The notes below the pieces were generated by a model. It saw only the letters and a program-made list of their open reading frames with translations, was not told the origin of the DNA and did no database searches. A program made the translations under genes and the position numbers. A stretch of DNA of 64,000 nucleotides from positions 1 through 64,000 of the forward strand of contig JAGWFT010000001.1 in the NCBI GenBank assembly GCA_028867755.1. Reading direction: 5' to 3'. Shown here in pieces: positions 50,301 through 59,315 of this stretch (its first letter is position 1; each line of letters begins with the position of its first letter). Origin of the DNA: Nitrososphaerota archaeon (GTDB lineage Archaea; Thermoproteota; Nitrososphaeria; Nitrososphaerales; Nitrosopumilaceae).

Positions 50301-53211
50301 GGATATCTTGCTGTGCAGATACCTGTACGTTGACACCATCAGCACCTAAATCAAAGTAGGTTATCTGTGGTGCTCGTGCCTCAGACTGGAGCATATCTTG
50401 GATTGCTGGGAACAGAACATCGTGATTGATTGTTCTCAATTGTGAGTATGTAGCTGGATCAAGTATATTCACTTGGTTGAGCATCAAGAACTGTGTAGTT
50501 CCTGTGAACACACCAGTGTTGTCACCTGTCTCTTCAAGCTCCCATCTGTAAACTCCGTTGTTGATTCTCTGAGTATTGTCAGTACCGTCACCTACGATAC
50601 CAATTGAGAAGAAGTCAGTAACCATAGGTATTCCTGTGGTTTCCGATGCTCCTCCGCCAATTGGGAAGTTAGGTAAGGTAAGTGTATTACCAACACCTGG
50701 GATGGTGAATACATACAAGAATCCAACGACATCGTTTGGTGACTGCGTTGCAGCTTGGAAGATTCTTCCGTTAACTACTGAGCCACTATCAATTACACCT
50801 GGTGTGTAAAAGTCATTGGCAAATGCAGTTTCACCGTGTGATGCCAATAAGTTAGCTGGTACTGGTTGTGTACCGTTTAGGTTCACAAAGTCCTCTAAAT
50901 TAGTGTCATTTACAAGAGAGAAGCCTACTACACCGTTACCTAGATTTGCTAAGCTTGGTGCAGCGCCACCTACGAGGTTATAGAATGTTGTCGCACCTGT
51001 AACGGGGTTCCTAACGTTATTTGCTGGACCGTGTATCAAGTATATGTTTACACTTGATATCGGTGTACCAGTTGCACCGTTGAGGCTAGTGAAAGACCTC
51101 AAGTCAAAGTTAAGGAAGTTGAAACCATGGAATCTTGTGACTGGATTCGCGCCGCCAGCGGCGTTTCCGCCTCTTGGGTCGTTAATCGTGTTCAACAATT
51201 GTTGCATAGTTCCACCCGTATCAACAAGTATACCACCGCCGCTCTGGAGGGTCAAAAGAGCTGTTGGACCAGAGAATGCTGGTAATACTCTATTACTAAA
51301 TTGCTCATCTACTCCCAGATCTGGGTCTGTAGCTGAAGTCAAACTAGTAAAGCTAGTAAATCCAGCGAAGCTGACACCTGGCACTACGTGAGTAGTATCA
51401 CCAGGCGCTGGTGGTGTCAATTGGATAAGGCCGTTTCCGGCTGTACCTATATGTCCACCTGCGACGAGGTTAAAGTTGGGTGATAATGAAGTTGGATCAG
51501 ATGCCCCGGTAAGACATGTTGGACATCCTGCGTTCAATGAGAACGGAGTTCCAAGCTTCATTGTGCTAATTCTTAACACATTGGAGTCATAGTCATTGAG
51601 ATGTTCAGTTAGTTTGCTGTTCCTGTTTTGATCCATATCAGTAAGTGTTACTGGAATTCTTTGTCCTGATGCCCATGTTCCATTGGTTGCAGTCATTGTG
51701 ATTGAACCAAATGCAAAGCCGCCTACGATACTTCCAGATATGTCATTATATTTGAAAGTGGCAGACTGGCCTCTAATGGATCCTTGTGCAGGATATGCAC
51801 TACCAGTCGGAGGAGATTCCTCTGATGGTGAGAGTGTTACAATTCCTGCAATTCTTGCACCATCCCAGTCACCGAAGACACCAGTGTTTACACCACCCTG
51901 TTCAGCAAATGTAATCATCTCAGAACCTTTAGCCAAGTTTAGGCCGTTGTCCTGGACTTGTAACGGAGTACCTCTTGTACCGGAGTTACATTGATTTGCT
52001 AGACCAGAGTTACAGACAAGTTTTTCTCTTCCAAAGTTTTGAAAGTCTACAACTCTCACGCCTTGGGCGGTTGGGTTGAATGTGAACTTGCCGTTGTGGT
52101 TAAAGTTGAATGATGTAAGGTTACCAATGAGGTTCTGCATTGCAGGTGAAGCTGCTGGTGCACTTGGCATCAAGGTTGCTCCCCCGACACCGCCTGTTAT
52201 ACCGTCAGCACGTGCGTTTGCATTTCTGTCAAATGCTTGATAATACAATGTATTGTTATTTGCATTTGCACCCCATGTCCATACATCATCTTCTGTTGGG
52301 TCTACGTTTAGCTGTGGATCGTTCATTGTCAAGAATACTTGGGTGTTCTCTGGATAGGATGTTCTATCCGGAGTAACTGTGATCAGGTTGCTTGGAATTC
52401 TGTCAAAAGTCAGGTTGACGATTTGATCGCCACCTGCTGCTGAGTAGTCAACGACTACTGTTTGTGGAATTCCAGAGAAATCGTATAGCTGTATAACTGG
52501 CCAGGCTGCTTGAAGGTTCGTAGATGCTGCAAATCCAGCACCGCCACCGTTTAATGTCTTGTTCTCTCGAACTACATTTTGAACAGATGCAGTGTCTGTG
52601 TTTGCGGCATACGAGTTACTAGTAAAGGTACACACGTTATTCAATGTACCAACGGTTGTAATTCCGAATGGTGAGATTGGATTAACGGTACCTGCTACGT
52701 TAGTTTCAGATGCATTACCTAGTAGTGCTCCATTAAATGGATTTCGTGCAACTGTAAAGCCCTTGGTATCTGTCATAGTCCAGCCGGATCTAAGGCCTGC
52801 TGCGTTAGAGGTTGGACCACAGAAATAACCAAAGTTAAGACCTTGACCACCTACTGGTGCGGTCTTGCCTGCAATTTCAGCTTGATTTCTATCAGCAAAG
52901 TATCCATACCAGTTACCGTCTGTACCCTGTGCCATTCTCAGTCTTTTACCACCGATGGTTACGATAGGTTCACCATATTGTTGGTCGATCCTGTTTATGT
53001 TAGGATCAGATACCACAACTTGGATTACCTGAGGACCAGCAAAGTAGTTATTGTACTGGGAATTTTCGGCAGAGACAAACAAGTTTGGATGTGAAGCTAC
53101 TTGAGCGTGTGCTGCTGGCATTGCGTTTGGCAATGCAAATGCAGCGGTGCTCAGAAGTAGGATCGTTAATAGTGATAGACTAGTTACTTTACGTAATATG
53201 TTGTTGTACAT
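47398..53211 (-). CDS. major S-layer protein
   Basis: 1937 residues with a signal peptide cleaved after AHA (34-36). Mature sequence opens with NLFVSAENSQYNNYFAGPQV, characteristic of thaumarchaeal S-layer proteins. Tandem Ig-like domains each open with a DPxxN-type motif (VNDPDLN, VAPDHNFD, VEPDFNLD, VDPDMNLN) and close with ETGxDTGIFxG; about seven are visible. Many Asn-x-Ser/Thr sequons suggest heavy glycosylation. There is no C-terminal PEFG tail or membrane helix. Negatively charged S-layers may concentrate ammonium near the cell. The glycan-assembly operon lies just upstream on the same strand. One base composition style throughout suggests high expression. Confidence 0.94.
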   Translation of the reverse strand: MYNNILRKVTSLSLLTILLLSTAAFALPNAMPAAHAQVASHPNLFVSAENSQYNNYFAGPQVIQVVVSDPNINRIDQQYGEPIVTIGGKRLRMAQGTDGNWYGYFADRNQAEIAGKTAPVGGQGLNFGYFCGPTSNAAGLRSGWTMTDTKGFTVARNPFNGALLGNASETNVAGTVNPISPFGITTVGTLNNVCTFTSNSYAANTDTASVQNVVRENKTLNGGGAGFAASTNLQAAWPVIQLYDFSGIPQTVVVDYSAAGGDQIVNLTFDRIPSNLITVTPDRTSYPENTQVFLTMNDPQLNVDPTEDDVWTWGANANNNTLYYQAFDRNANARADGITGGVGGATLMPSAPAASPAMQNLIGNLTSFNFNHNGKFTFNPTAQGVRVVDFQNFGREKLVCNSGLANQCNSGTRGTPLQVQDNGLNLAKGSEMITFAEQGGVNTGVFGDWDGARIAGIVTLSPSEESPPTGSAYPAQGSIRGQSATFKYNDISGSIVGGFAFGSITMTATNGTWASGQRIPVTLTDMDQNRNSKLTEHLNDYDSNVLRISTMKLGTPFSLNAGCPTCLTGASDPTSLSPNFNLVAGGHIGTAGNGLIQLTPPAPGDTTHVVPGVSFAGFTSFTSLTSATDPDLGVDEQFSNRVLPAFSGPTALLTLQSGGGILVDTGGTMQQLLNTINDPRGGNAAGGANPVTRFHGFNFLNFDLRSFTSLNGATGTPISSVNIYLIHGPANNVRNPVTGATTFYNLVGGAAPSLANLGNGVVGFSLVNDTNLEDFVNLNGTQPVPANLLASHGETAFANDFYTPGVIDSGSVVNGRIFQAATQSPNDVVGFLYVFTIPGVGNTLTLPNFPIGGGASETTGIPMVTDFFSIGIVGDGTDNTQRINNGVYRWELEETGDNTGVFTGTTQFLMLNQVNILDPATYSQLRTINHDVLFPAIQDMLQSEARAPQITYFDLGADGVNVQVSAQQDIPTHSGTVSFDQKTYKVGDTVTVTVNDPDLNTNNDLVVIYNTVAPATGGAPIDPATDTVGKSGLGLYSNGQAIGRMLDIQFGQQDIRWTNTVIPGIAGTATCPTFTGGLTPLGAPGGFAATGFTLVETAAGSGIFTGTFEIPDQICQNLSGTIQGVVANGQNMKVNYVDFRDESGKLVEISDNAGIRGNTGSVKLDKSVYPVPFGTVGATAGTASFNPATVQGKASQSGVFPLHRDVSGTGLISTNVLPQGKVLVHTRVNDPDYTTAATGTNFINVGVMGTLVGTQTSLTHGPVAFQISRSGQSVLLATAGGPTKTPGHIIDIGAAQLPPQNSPTWNSVPDLGPMQEITPGAGIFQTDLPIELTDGPAPVAGNNDCPQVDNWDQTISGGSGFSNLIQNRILVVANTQNGVTANPTVMNYCVRQGDVLTVTYFDQSDSSGKPQTVTDSATFDLRNGVLQSDKSVYIIGSDMILTLVEPDFNLDSQQAETLPLDLIEWDSHAFKGTMGQLGGQQAAFDAKPSTFVETGKDTGIFQSVIKIPKQLGTTQLERGEQINLEYTDWGPAGAKTVGSNSQDIELTIYTSNFGATVELDQKVYTWTDRVYITVVAPDHNFDPNLIDTIGNNGGEDNVIVSTRGHQIYYTLTETGVDTGIFTGYVILTGDANLKGVGGVDGGNPGQNPTGNIGNLAGTCSASTQCGPTDGFLPAEDSDGVSVSFEFTRDQTVTGSALIRWNIGEISWLQSSYPANGQGVLQIVDPDMNLNPKAIDKFDTNVWSDSDSGGIKLTMTETGQDTGIFQGTVYFTTNFGSSGNRLHVSEGDTVTGEYKDRTLPPPYTPSDQLRLTATTFIGTVVPPLERAPATNPRIVDSFGNAITGNVKVGQQIQVTADLANGQNTDQPFAYLVQIQDGNGVTVSLSWITGTLSAGQSLNPAQSWTPSAAGTYTAQIFVWQSIDNPNALSPPLSTTITVQ

Positions 53212-53238
53212 AGTTATTGTATTTTTTGCAAGATTTAT

Positions 53239-53249
53239 GATATATAAGC
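53239..53249 (-). promoter_or_regulatory. TATA box of the S-layer gene
   Basis: CTTATATATC lies about 30-38 bases before the ATG on the minus strand. It is a strong consensus-like TATA consistent with very high expression and a roughly 10-base leader. Confidence 0.55.
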
Positions 53250-53384
53250 ATAATGGACGATTTGTTCAGTTTTTGTGTGAATACAATTTTATTTTGAATT
53301 CATGAGATGAAATCATAAATAATTTGCATAGTGGCATTGCAGATTTTACAATTTAAGCCATTTTTTGGTGATCTTTGGAAGATC

Positions 53385-54260
53385 TTACTGCCTTTCCCGC
53401 ATTAGTGTTGCCATGGAAAACAGTATTACTGCAGTTACACAGAGTATTGTTCCAACAAGAAATAAAATGATTGATGCCATAAGTGAGCCCAAAAAGATAA
53501 CCTGCCTGTTAAGATATGCGTCAAGGAACTGGTAGCCAATTATGGAACCTGTAATGATTAGGATAATCCCTGGAAATCCGTAAAATGGAATCGGGTGTTT
53601 TACTGAAATGAACTTTAGTGTGTTCATCAATACTGCAATTCCGTGCGGCACAGGGCTTTGCGTTGATGTGTCATCGCCATATGATATAGTGATTGGAACC
53701 TCGGCAAGACTCAGACCCTTGTTTGATATTTTTAATAAAATTTCAGTTGATACTGACATGCCAGTCTCTGTGGGATGGATTGATTCTATTGCTCGCTTTG
53801 AATATGCCCTGAACCCAGACTGGGCATCGCTTACTTTGAAATCTGCCCCAAAGTTTGCAGCCGATGTTATTATCTTGATTCCTTGCTTTCGGTATCCTGG
53901 AATGCCAGATGCCTTGTCCAAAAATCTTGAGCCTATTACAACATCGACATTGTTTTGTTGTAGTGTGTCAAACAAGAGCGGAATTTGATCAGGGTCATGC
54001 TGCCCGTCACCATCTATTGTTATCATGGTATCAGCACTTTCCTGTCTTGCCCTTTCAAATAATGTAATAATTGATGAGCCATATCCTTCATTTTTTTTGT
54101 GCGAGATTACAGTTGCGCCGCTTTCTTTTGCAATCTTTGCGGTATCATCAGTAGAGCCATCATCGCAGACAATTACCTTGTCTGCGTGTTTTAGCGAGCG
54201 CTTTACTAGATCTCCAATTGCCTTTTCTTCATCGTATGCTGGAATACAGACAAGTTTCAT
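53385..54260 (-). CDS. dolichol-phosphate glycosyltransferase (DPM1-like, GT2)
   Basis: 291 residues from the ATG at 54260, which overlaps the epimerase stop as ATGA; a start at 54284 is less likely. The GT2 domain shows CDDGSTDDT and TIDGDGQHDPDQI (DxD region) and a DAQSGFRAYSKRAI acceptor segment. Two C-terminal membrane helices (about residues 223-240 and 258-288) anchor it. It makes dolichyl-phosphate mannose or glucose, the donor for membrane glycosyltransferases such as the gene two places upstream. Part of the glycan operon feeding the S-layer. Confidence 0.9.
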   Translation of the reverse strand: MKLVCIPAYDEEKAIGDLVKRSLKHADKVIVCDDGSTDDTAKIAKESGATVISHKKNEGYGSSIITLFERARQESADTMITIDGDGQHDPDQIPLLFDTLQQNNVDVVIGSRFLDKASGIPGYRKQGIKIITSAANFGADFKVSDAQSGFRAYSKRAIESIHPTETGMSVSTEILLKISNKGLSLAEVPITISYGDDTSTQSPVPHGIAVLMNTLKFISVKHPIPFYGFPGIILIITGSIIGYQFLDAYLNRQVIFLGSLMASIILFLVGTILCVTAVILFSMATLMRERQ

Positions 54261-55168
54261 TTCTTGAAAATATTCTGTATCCATTGTTCTAATGTAGTTT
54301 CCGGTTGCCAGCTAAGCAGTCTTTTAGCTAGAGAGATATCAGCTTGGCTTGCTCTCACGTTTCCTTGCTGCTCTGTCTCAAATACTGGCATAAGATTCTT
54401 TTTTGAGTATTTTATGAAAAGATTAGCAAGATCAAGAATTGATACTGTAACACCAGAGCCTACATTTATGAAAACAGAGCCTGTCTTTTTTTCCATTGCA
54501 AATATAGTTACCTGCGCTATATCATCTACAAAAACAAAGTCTCGCAATTGTTTTCCATCACCTTCTATTACAGGCGGTTTGTTTGCAGTTACGTTTTGGT
54601 AAAATTTTGATATCACACCAGCTTGCATACTGGAATTGCTTCCATACACGTTATAGTAACGCAGTCCAACAATGTCGTGTTTTGTGCCATATTTTTCTGC
54701 CAGCAGTTCTGCCTTTAGCTTTGTGATGCCATACGGGTTTATGGGCTCTAGCTTTGCAGACTCGGGAGTTGGTATTGCCTTTGTATCTCCATAGACACCT
54801 GCACTACTTGCAAATACAACCTTGGTGCCAGTCTCGTGCGCTACATCGAACACATTTTCTGTGCCGTGTACATTGACATCAAAATATTTTTTTTCTTTTG
54901 TGTATGATTCTGGAACTGATGTAAGTGCTGCATGATGAAATATTCCGTCCTTTCCTGCAATAACTTGCCTAAGCTCTGTACCATTACAAATGTCAACGTT
55001 GTGAAACCGTATTTTGTTTTTAATCTCAGCCAAGTTTTCCAATCTTCCAACAGAGAGATTGTCAACGATATCCACTCTGTGGCCTTGCTTGACCAATAGC
55101 TTGGCAAGATGGCTGCCGATAAATCCTGCACCGCCTGTTATGACATAATCCAATAGATGGCCTGTCAA
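54257..55168 (-). CDS. UDP-glucose 4-epimerase-like SDR
   Basis: 303 residues. The NAD-binding GGAGFIGSHLAKLL is at the N-terminus, and the catalytic Tyr-Lys pair is in NPYGITKLKAE. LRDFVFVDDIAQVT and NVGSGV match extended SDR epimerases (GalE/WbpP family). It likely interconverts UDP-sugars (Glc/Gal or GlcNAc/GalNAc) for the glycan made by the same operon. Its stop overlaps the GT2 start by four bases. The GT-C membrane enzyme gene is 18 bases upstream. Confidence 0.92.
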   Translation of the reverse strand: MTGHLLDYVITGGAGFIGSHLAKLLVKQGHRVDIVDNLSVGRLENLAEIKNKIRFHNVDICNGTELRQVIAGKDGIFHHAALTSVPESYTKEKKYFDVNVHGTENVFDVAHETGTKVVFASSAGVYGDTKAIPTPESAKLEPINPYGITKLKAELLAEKYGTKHDIVGLRYYNVYGSNSSMQAGVISKFYQNVTANKPPVIEGDGKQLRDFVFVDDIAQVTIFAMEKKTGSVFINVGSGVTVSILDLANLFIKYSKKNLMPVFETEQQGNVRASQADISLAKRLLSWQPETTLEQWIQNIFKK

Positions 55169-55186
55169 GTTATCAGAACATAAACC

Positions 55187-56842
55187 CTATCGTTTCAATT
55201 CTATACCAGTTATGAAGCTGGTTCCATCTGACAAACTAAAACTGGTCTTTTGTATATTGAGGCTATTTTTTTCTGCATAAGTCTTAATGTAATTAAGATC
55301 ATCGCAGATCGGTTTTTGTTCAAAAGTTGGTTGCAAACAATTGGGAAAGCTTGGATAGGAGTAGACTAGAAAAACATAGTTTGACCTCAAGTCCAATGAA
55401 TTTACCTCTTGCATTGGTTCTCTGAATTTATTCAACTCGTCGCTTTGTGGAAGTGTCCAACGCATTACTACAGGAATAATTTTTCCATCTGAATAAAATG
55501 GCATTACTTTGGCAGTAAAAAAGTCTAGTGAAACTGGTTTCAAGTTATTTTGCAGTACATATGAATTTATTTTGTTATATACCTGGTCTGTTTGTGCAGT
55601 GGAAGAACTACCCATGACGTCAAACCCAGAAATTAGTGTAGTAATCTGCGTTAATCCTATTAGCACAATTGCAATCAATATCAAATGATTTATGGTAGTT
55701 TTGCTTCTTAGTTGTGATAACATAATGTCCAACCCCCTGCCAATTGACAAAAATAAAAATGGCAAAATAATTGATATTTGAATGGACAAAAACTCTGATA
55801 TGGTAAACATGCTTGCTACAAATATTCCCAGAATTAGAATCAGGATTGAGCCAATCTGTCGCGAACCTTGTTTTCTCTTACAGATATAAAGTATCAAGGA
55901 AATAGTTGTAATTGCAAAAATAATAGAAAATGCGTAATTTACTACATCAAAGTGTGAACCAGAATTATAAAATAAAAATACTACTCCTGGTTTTGACAGG
56001 AAACTGAAAAGGTCATTTGAGCGCATCATAGCATTTCCTAAAAAGTTGGTGTTAGAGGCATGGTGGTATTGGGAATTGTTTCCAAGTAGCACATCAGCAG
56101 CAAATGACACAGGTGACTGGGTAGGACTCAGTACATATCCAATTATCAGATGACTAAAGCCAAGAATCAAGGCCACTGACAATGTGATTACAAATTTTTT
56201 GTCAAACTTGATTTTTTTAATCCAGAGTGGAATAGTAGCAAGTAATCCAATAACAATCCACACAAACCAGAGATACTCATAAACTCCAATACCCACAAGA
56301 AAAAGCGAGGCAAAAAGATACAGGGTTTTCTTGTACTTTAGGTAACGCACGCCAAAAATGACAACAAGCAAGGCTACACAGAGATCAGTCCAATCATACA
56401 ACGATGACTGACGCGAATAGAAGACAAAGGAGGGAAGTATCGATAAGAGTGAAGCTCCTATCATGCCTGTATTTTTTGAAAATATTTCCTTGCCGCAATA
56501 ATATGTCAAAACTAGAACTGCAATTGCTACTGCAAGCTCGTAGATTCGTACAGCCGCTACATTTATTCCAATAAAATAAAGAAAAGGAACCGTGAGATAG
56601 GTTGCCAATACGTTTCCATTGTAGTGTTGCCATGCAACTGGAAATTGTCCTAAATGTGCCCCCCACTGTCTAGAATAGTGATAAAGGTCTGAATCGTGAG
56701 AAGATATCAGCGATGTTGCCATTATGAAAGGTGACGTTTCGTCAGCCCACAGCGGGGGCAGAAAAAAATCGTATGTGTGTAACATTATTGTAATCAAGCT
56801 GATTACAAGAAGAAAGCAAAACTCTGAACTTTTAAAAAACAT
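55187..56842 (-). CDS. GT-C fold membrane glycosyltransferase (ArnT/PMT-like)
   Basis: 551 residues with about 12 membrane helices. The first extracellular loop contains PPLWADETSPF with the Asp-Glu pair that is catalytic in GT39/GT83 enzymes, followed by a SRQWGAHLGQFPV segment. A soluble C-terminal domain (~100 residues) faces outside. Enzymes of this fold take sugars from a polyprenyl-phosphate carrier, consistent with the DPM1-like gene downstream. It heads a three-gene operon ending just before the S-layer gene, so S-layer or lipid glycosylation is the likely role. Confidence 0.85.
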   Translation of the reverse strand: MFFKSSEFCFLLVISLITIMLHTYDFFLPPLWADETSPFIMATSLISSHDSDLYHYSRQWGAHLGQFPVAWQHYNGNVLATYLTVPFLYFIGINVAAVRIYELAVAIAVLVLTYYCGKEIFSKNTGMIGASLLSILPSFVFYSRQSSLYDWTDLCVALLVVIFGVRYLKYKKTLYLFASLFLVGIGVYEYLWFVWIVIGLLATIPLWIKKIKFDKKFVITLSVALILGFSHLIIGYVLSPTQSPVSFAADVLLGNNSQYHHASNTNFLGNAMMRSNDLFSFLSKPGVVFLFYNSGSHFDVVNYAFSIIFAITTISLILYICKRKQGSRQIGSILILILGIFVASMFTISEFLSIQISIILPFLFLSIGRGLDIMLSQLRSKTTINHLILIAIVLIGLTQITTLISGFDVMGSSSTAQTDQVYNKINSYVLQNNLKPVSLDFFTAKVMPFYSDGKIIPVVMRWTLPQSDELNKFREPMQEVNSLDLRSNYVFLVYSYPSFPNCLQPTFEQKPICDDLNYIKTYAEKNSLNIQKTSFSLSDGTSFITGIELKR

Positions 56843-56922
56843 AGATATTCTTGAAGCGCGATATTAATAAAACACTATTCTTGTGGTTAGGCTATGAATA
56901 GACTAAATCTAGTCATTGTTTA

Positions 56923-58209
56923 TTATATTTTTTCCAAGATCTTGTCATATTCCCAAGGGCCACACTTTGTCTTGGATATCTTTACAGTTCCACTTTTTTG
57001 CAGTTCTCCTATGACATGTATTGCAAACGGTAGCGCACCTGTTGCACCAGGCGAGTTGTAGTTTAGTATGTGGATTGATTTTTCTCCTTGTTTTATTACC
57101 GCATCTGGTACAAACTTGCCTGCGCTGTCAATTACTGATGCCCTTACTCCTGCCGTACCTCTAGTATGAAACTTTGACTGGTCTACCTTTGGGAGAAATT
57201 CCCTTACGCGATTGATCATCACTGTCTTTGATACAGAAGAGAGAAACTCTCCTGACGCAAGCGAGAGAAACTGGGAATCAAATAGCATCTTTGCAGCACC
57301 AGACAAGAGCATCTCTACAATCTTTGATGGAAACTCTTTGATGTTTTCTGTAAAATTATACCCATAAGGGCTGAAGACTGGCACTGCATTTGGTCCCACC
57401 TCGCAGCGCCCATCATGTCTTACAATCCAGTGCGGGTCAAGAAATGGATACTCGGGATGCTTTGGAACTGAATAGACTGAGACTTTGGTTAGGTTGTTGT
57501 AAATATTGTCTGCCTGCCAGTACTCACCGCGAAAGTGAATGTCGGTAAGATCTTGTGCCACACCCATTGCATGAGCAATATCAATTGACATCCCGCCTGC
57601 TGCGTTTATAATAAAATCTGTTTGTATGGTGCCAGAATTTGTTTTTATTTCAAGGAAATCTTTTCTGTCTTTGATCTCTTCTGCCCTTGTACTTAGCAGA
57701 AAACTGGCACCACTTTGTTTTGCGTCTTCCATAAGTGAAGATGTAAACTTGCCATAGTCTACTGATGCATCTTTTGTACAGAAAATTGCCTTTTGACAGT
57801 GTACCTCTGGTTCCTGTCTTGACACTTCAGAGCTGTCTAAAAGTTTCAGCTCTTCTTTTTTGAGTCCGTTTTGCTCACCCCATGACATGTATTTTTCAAG
57901 TCTCTTTGTTCCCTCTTCGTCAAGAGATACCTCCAGTACTCCATCTCTTTTGAATGGCAAGTTTTTTTGCTTTGCATATGTCTCCCACATCTCAAAGCCA
58001 AGCGCTGCTGCCTTTGCAAAGAACTTCTTTTTTTGCGGGTCATAAAGAAATGGTGCATGAACCTTTCCTGTGTTTCTTGAACTGGTATGAAATGCAACCT
58101 CTTGTGCCTGCTCCAGCACTAGAATATTTTTGTCTGTCACATGCGATAGAAAATATGCAAGCGAGGTTCCTAAAATTCCGCCTCCAACTATTGTAATGTT
58201 AGATTTCAA
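56923..58209 (-). CDS. FAD-dependent oxidoreductase (L-2-hydroxyglutarate oxidase-like)
   Basis: 428 residues of the DAO/GlpA superfamily. The N-terminal FAD-binding ITIVGGGILGTSLAYFL and the HTSSRNTGKVHAPF segment match LhgO-like oxidases. The late part NYNSPGATGALPFAIHVI is typical of the same family. It probably oxidises 2-hydroxyglutarate or a related hydroxy acid and passes electrons to the quinone pool. It lies 80 bases upstream of the glycan operon, with no functional link apparent. Confidence 0.88.
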   Translation of the reverse strand: MKSNITIVGGGILGTSLAYFLSHVTDKNILVLEQAQEVAFHTSSRNTGKVHAPFLYDPQKKKFFAKAAALGFEMWETYAKQKNLPFKRDGVLEVSLDEEGTKRLEKYMSWGEQNGLKKEELKLLDSSEVSRQEPEVHCQKAIFCTKDASVDYGKFTSSLMEDAKQSGASFLLSTRAEEIKDRKDFLEIKTNSGTIQTDFIINAAGGMSIDIAHAMGVAQDLTDIHFRGEYWQADNIYNNLTKVSVYSVPKHPEYPFLDPHWIVRHDGRCEVGPNAVPVFSPYGYNFTENIKEFPSKIVEMLLSGAAKMLFDSQFLSLASGEFLSSVSKTVMINRVREFLPKVDQSKFHTRGTAGVRASVIDSAGKFVPDAVIKQGEKSIHILNYNSPGATGALPFAIHVIGELQKSGTVKISKTKCGPWEYDKILEKI

Positions 58210-58399
58210 TTACTTTCTTATCTGGCATTATATTCATAGATGTTTTGATTGGATTGTGTCGATATCTTGCAACTACAAATAGTTTTTGCAAGTAGATCCT
58301 TGGTTATAATGGTCTTTCTTATAGTATTACATCAACAGGTCATAGAGTTCTTTTTTTACTCTCTTTATGATCTAATCGTTGACTCTGCCAAAGCTTCGA

Positions 58400-58504
58400 A
58401 TGGCGATAGATTTTTCCAAGGTAAATCTGATACTTGCCTTTATTCTGTTGGCTTTGGGAGCAAGTTTTACGTCAAGATTACTTAAAATCAAGTGTAAAAT
58501 TTAG
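58400..58504 (+). CDS. possible 34-residue single-helix membrane protein
   Basis: A hand-translated frame beginning MAIDFSKVN with one hydrophobic helix (LILAFILLALGASF) followed by basic residues (SRLLKIK), the orientation rule of a small membrane protein. A CTTTATGA element lies about 37 bases upstream. It overlaps the 3' end of the minus-strand candidate by 27 bases. Not supported by any family. Confidence 0.3.
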   Translation: MAIDFSKVNLILAFILLALGASFTSRLLKIKCKI

Positions 58505-58705
58505 TTTTTGGAGATTAAAGGAATAAAAAGAAGTTTTCGAGTGATACTTACATATTCTACATTTTTCCACTCTTTCTTGTTTTGTGTTCACAGTTACATA
58601 CAACTCATGTCTGTGCCCACGCTTTTTGTAGCGCCTGATTCGCAGTGTCACGCGCCTAAATGGTCTTATGTTCCTGCTACTTCGAACGCTTATTCTTCCA
58701 TGCAT
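58478..58705 (-). CDS. possible basic 75-residue protein with a CxxC
   Basis: The first ~50 residues are Arg/Lys-rich (SVRSSRNIRPFRRVTLRIRR) with a CRIC knuckle. The tail becomes AT-driven and less protein-like. A CTTAAATG element lies about 45 bases upstream. It may be a real small nucleic-acid-binding protein or chance. Confidence 0.25.
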   Translation of the reverse strand: MHGRISVRSSRNIRPFRRVTLRIRRYKKRGHRHELYVTVNTKQERVEKCRICKYHSKTSFYSFNLQKLNFTLDFK

Positions 58706-58850
58706 TAACTCATGGCGATCATCTTGTCAACCGTGTTTTCACATTTAAGAATTAAGATACATTTGTCTAGTCTTGAAGTTAATTTCAAAGTGAATTTCAG
58801 ATATGGATTCTATGGTAAAATTTAATTTGTTTTACGATATATAGAAAACA

Positions 58851-59315
58851 ATGAAAATTAAATGGCTAGGATTGTTGATTGTAGCAATATTTGCAGCATC
58901 TTCTTCTTCTAGTCCTGTGTGGGCTGCATTTGATACTGATGGTAACTATTACTGCAATGCAAGCAACTTGCCACTAGAGGAGACAATCTACAAGTCATCT
59001 GTTGCAAAGATAGACAGCGAACTTGAATCATATCTCTCGCTAAACCCAAGTGCATCAGACCAAGAACTTCACAGCTATCTTATATCAAATCCTGATGTAG
59101 TTGGGCCATATTCTGTTATGGAACAGTCAAAGGCATGTCTGCAGTCAAACGGAATCACACCTGGTGCGGTTGCAGCTCCAAGCTCGCTATTGCTTGAGGT
59201 ATTTGCAGCACCAGAATTTGGCGTGATATCCGGATTGATCTTTGTTGTTACACTGACAAGCGTTGTCGTACTTCAAAGTAGATTAAACAAGTCTATTCTT
59301 CTAAAGAATTTTTAG
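58851..59315 (+). CDS. exported protein with PEFG-CTERM sorting tail
   Basis: 154 residues. A signal peptide (hydrophobic 5-17, cleavage near VWAA) is followed by a helical domain with two Cys (YYCNAS and KACLQS). The C-terminus shows APEFGVISG, then a hydrophobic helix and a basic stretch ending VLQSRLNKS. That is the full PEFG-CTERM signal recognised by the thaumarchaeal archaeosortase, so the protein is probably processed and attached to the cell surface. Its stop overlaps the opposing Met-rich gene by 4 bases. Domain function unknown. Confidence 0.8.
   Translation: MKIKWLGLLIVAIFAASSSSSPVWAAFDTDGNYYCNASNLPLEETIYKSSVAKIDSELESYLSLNPSASDQELHSYLISNPDVVGPYSVMEQSKACLQSNGITPGAVAAPSSLLLEVFAAPEFGVISGLIFVVTLTSVVVLQSRLNKSILLKNF

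Larger units (their letters stand above)
58210..58850. other. 640-base region with two candidate mini-genes
   Basis: No tRNA or large ORF. Two convergent candidate small genes lie here (58400-58504 plus, 58478-58705 minus). The rest is AT-rich DNA with T runs (about 58351-58358), plausible for termination and for the promoter of the gene at 58851. Confidence 0.4.

Noticed and set aside
47596-53094. Plus-strand frames opposite the S-layer gene
   Set aside because: Antisense shadows of a codon-biased gene; no motifs or ribosome-binding context.
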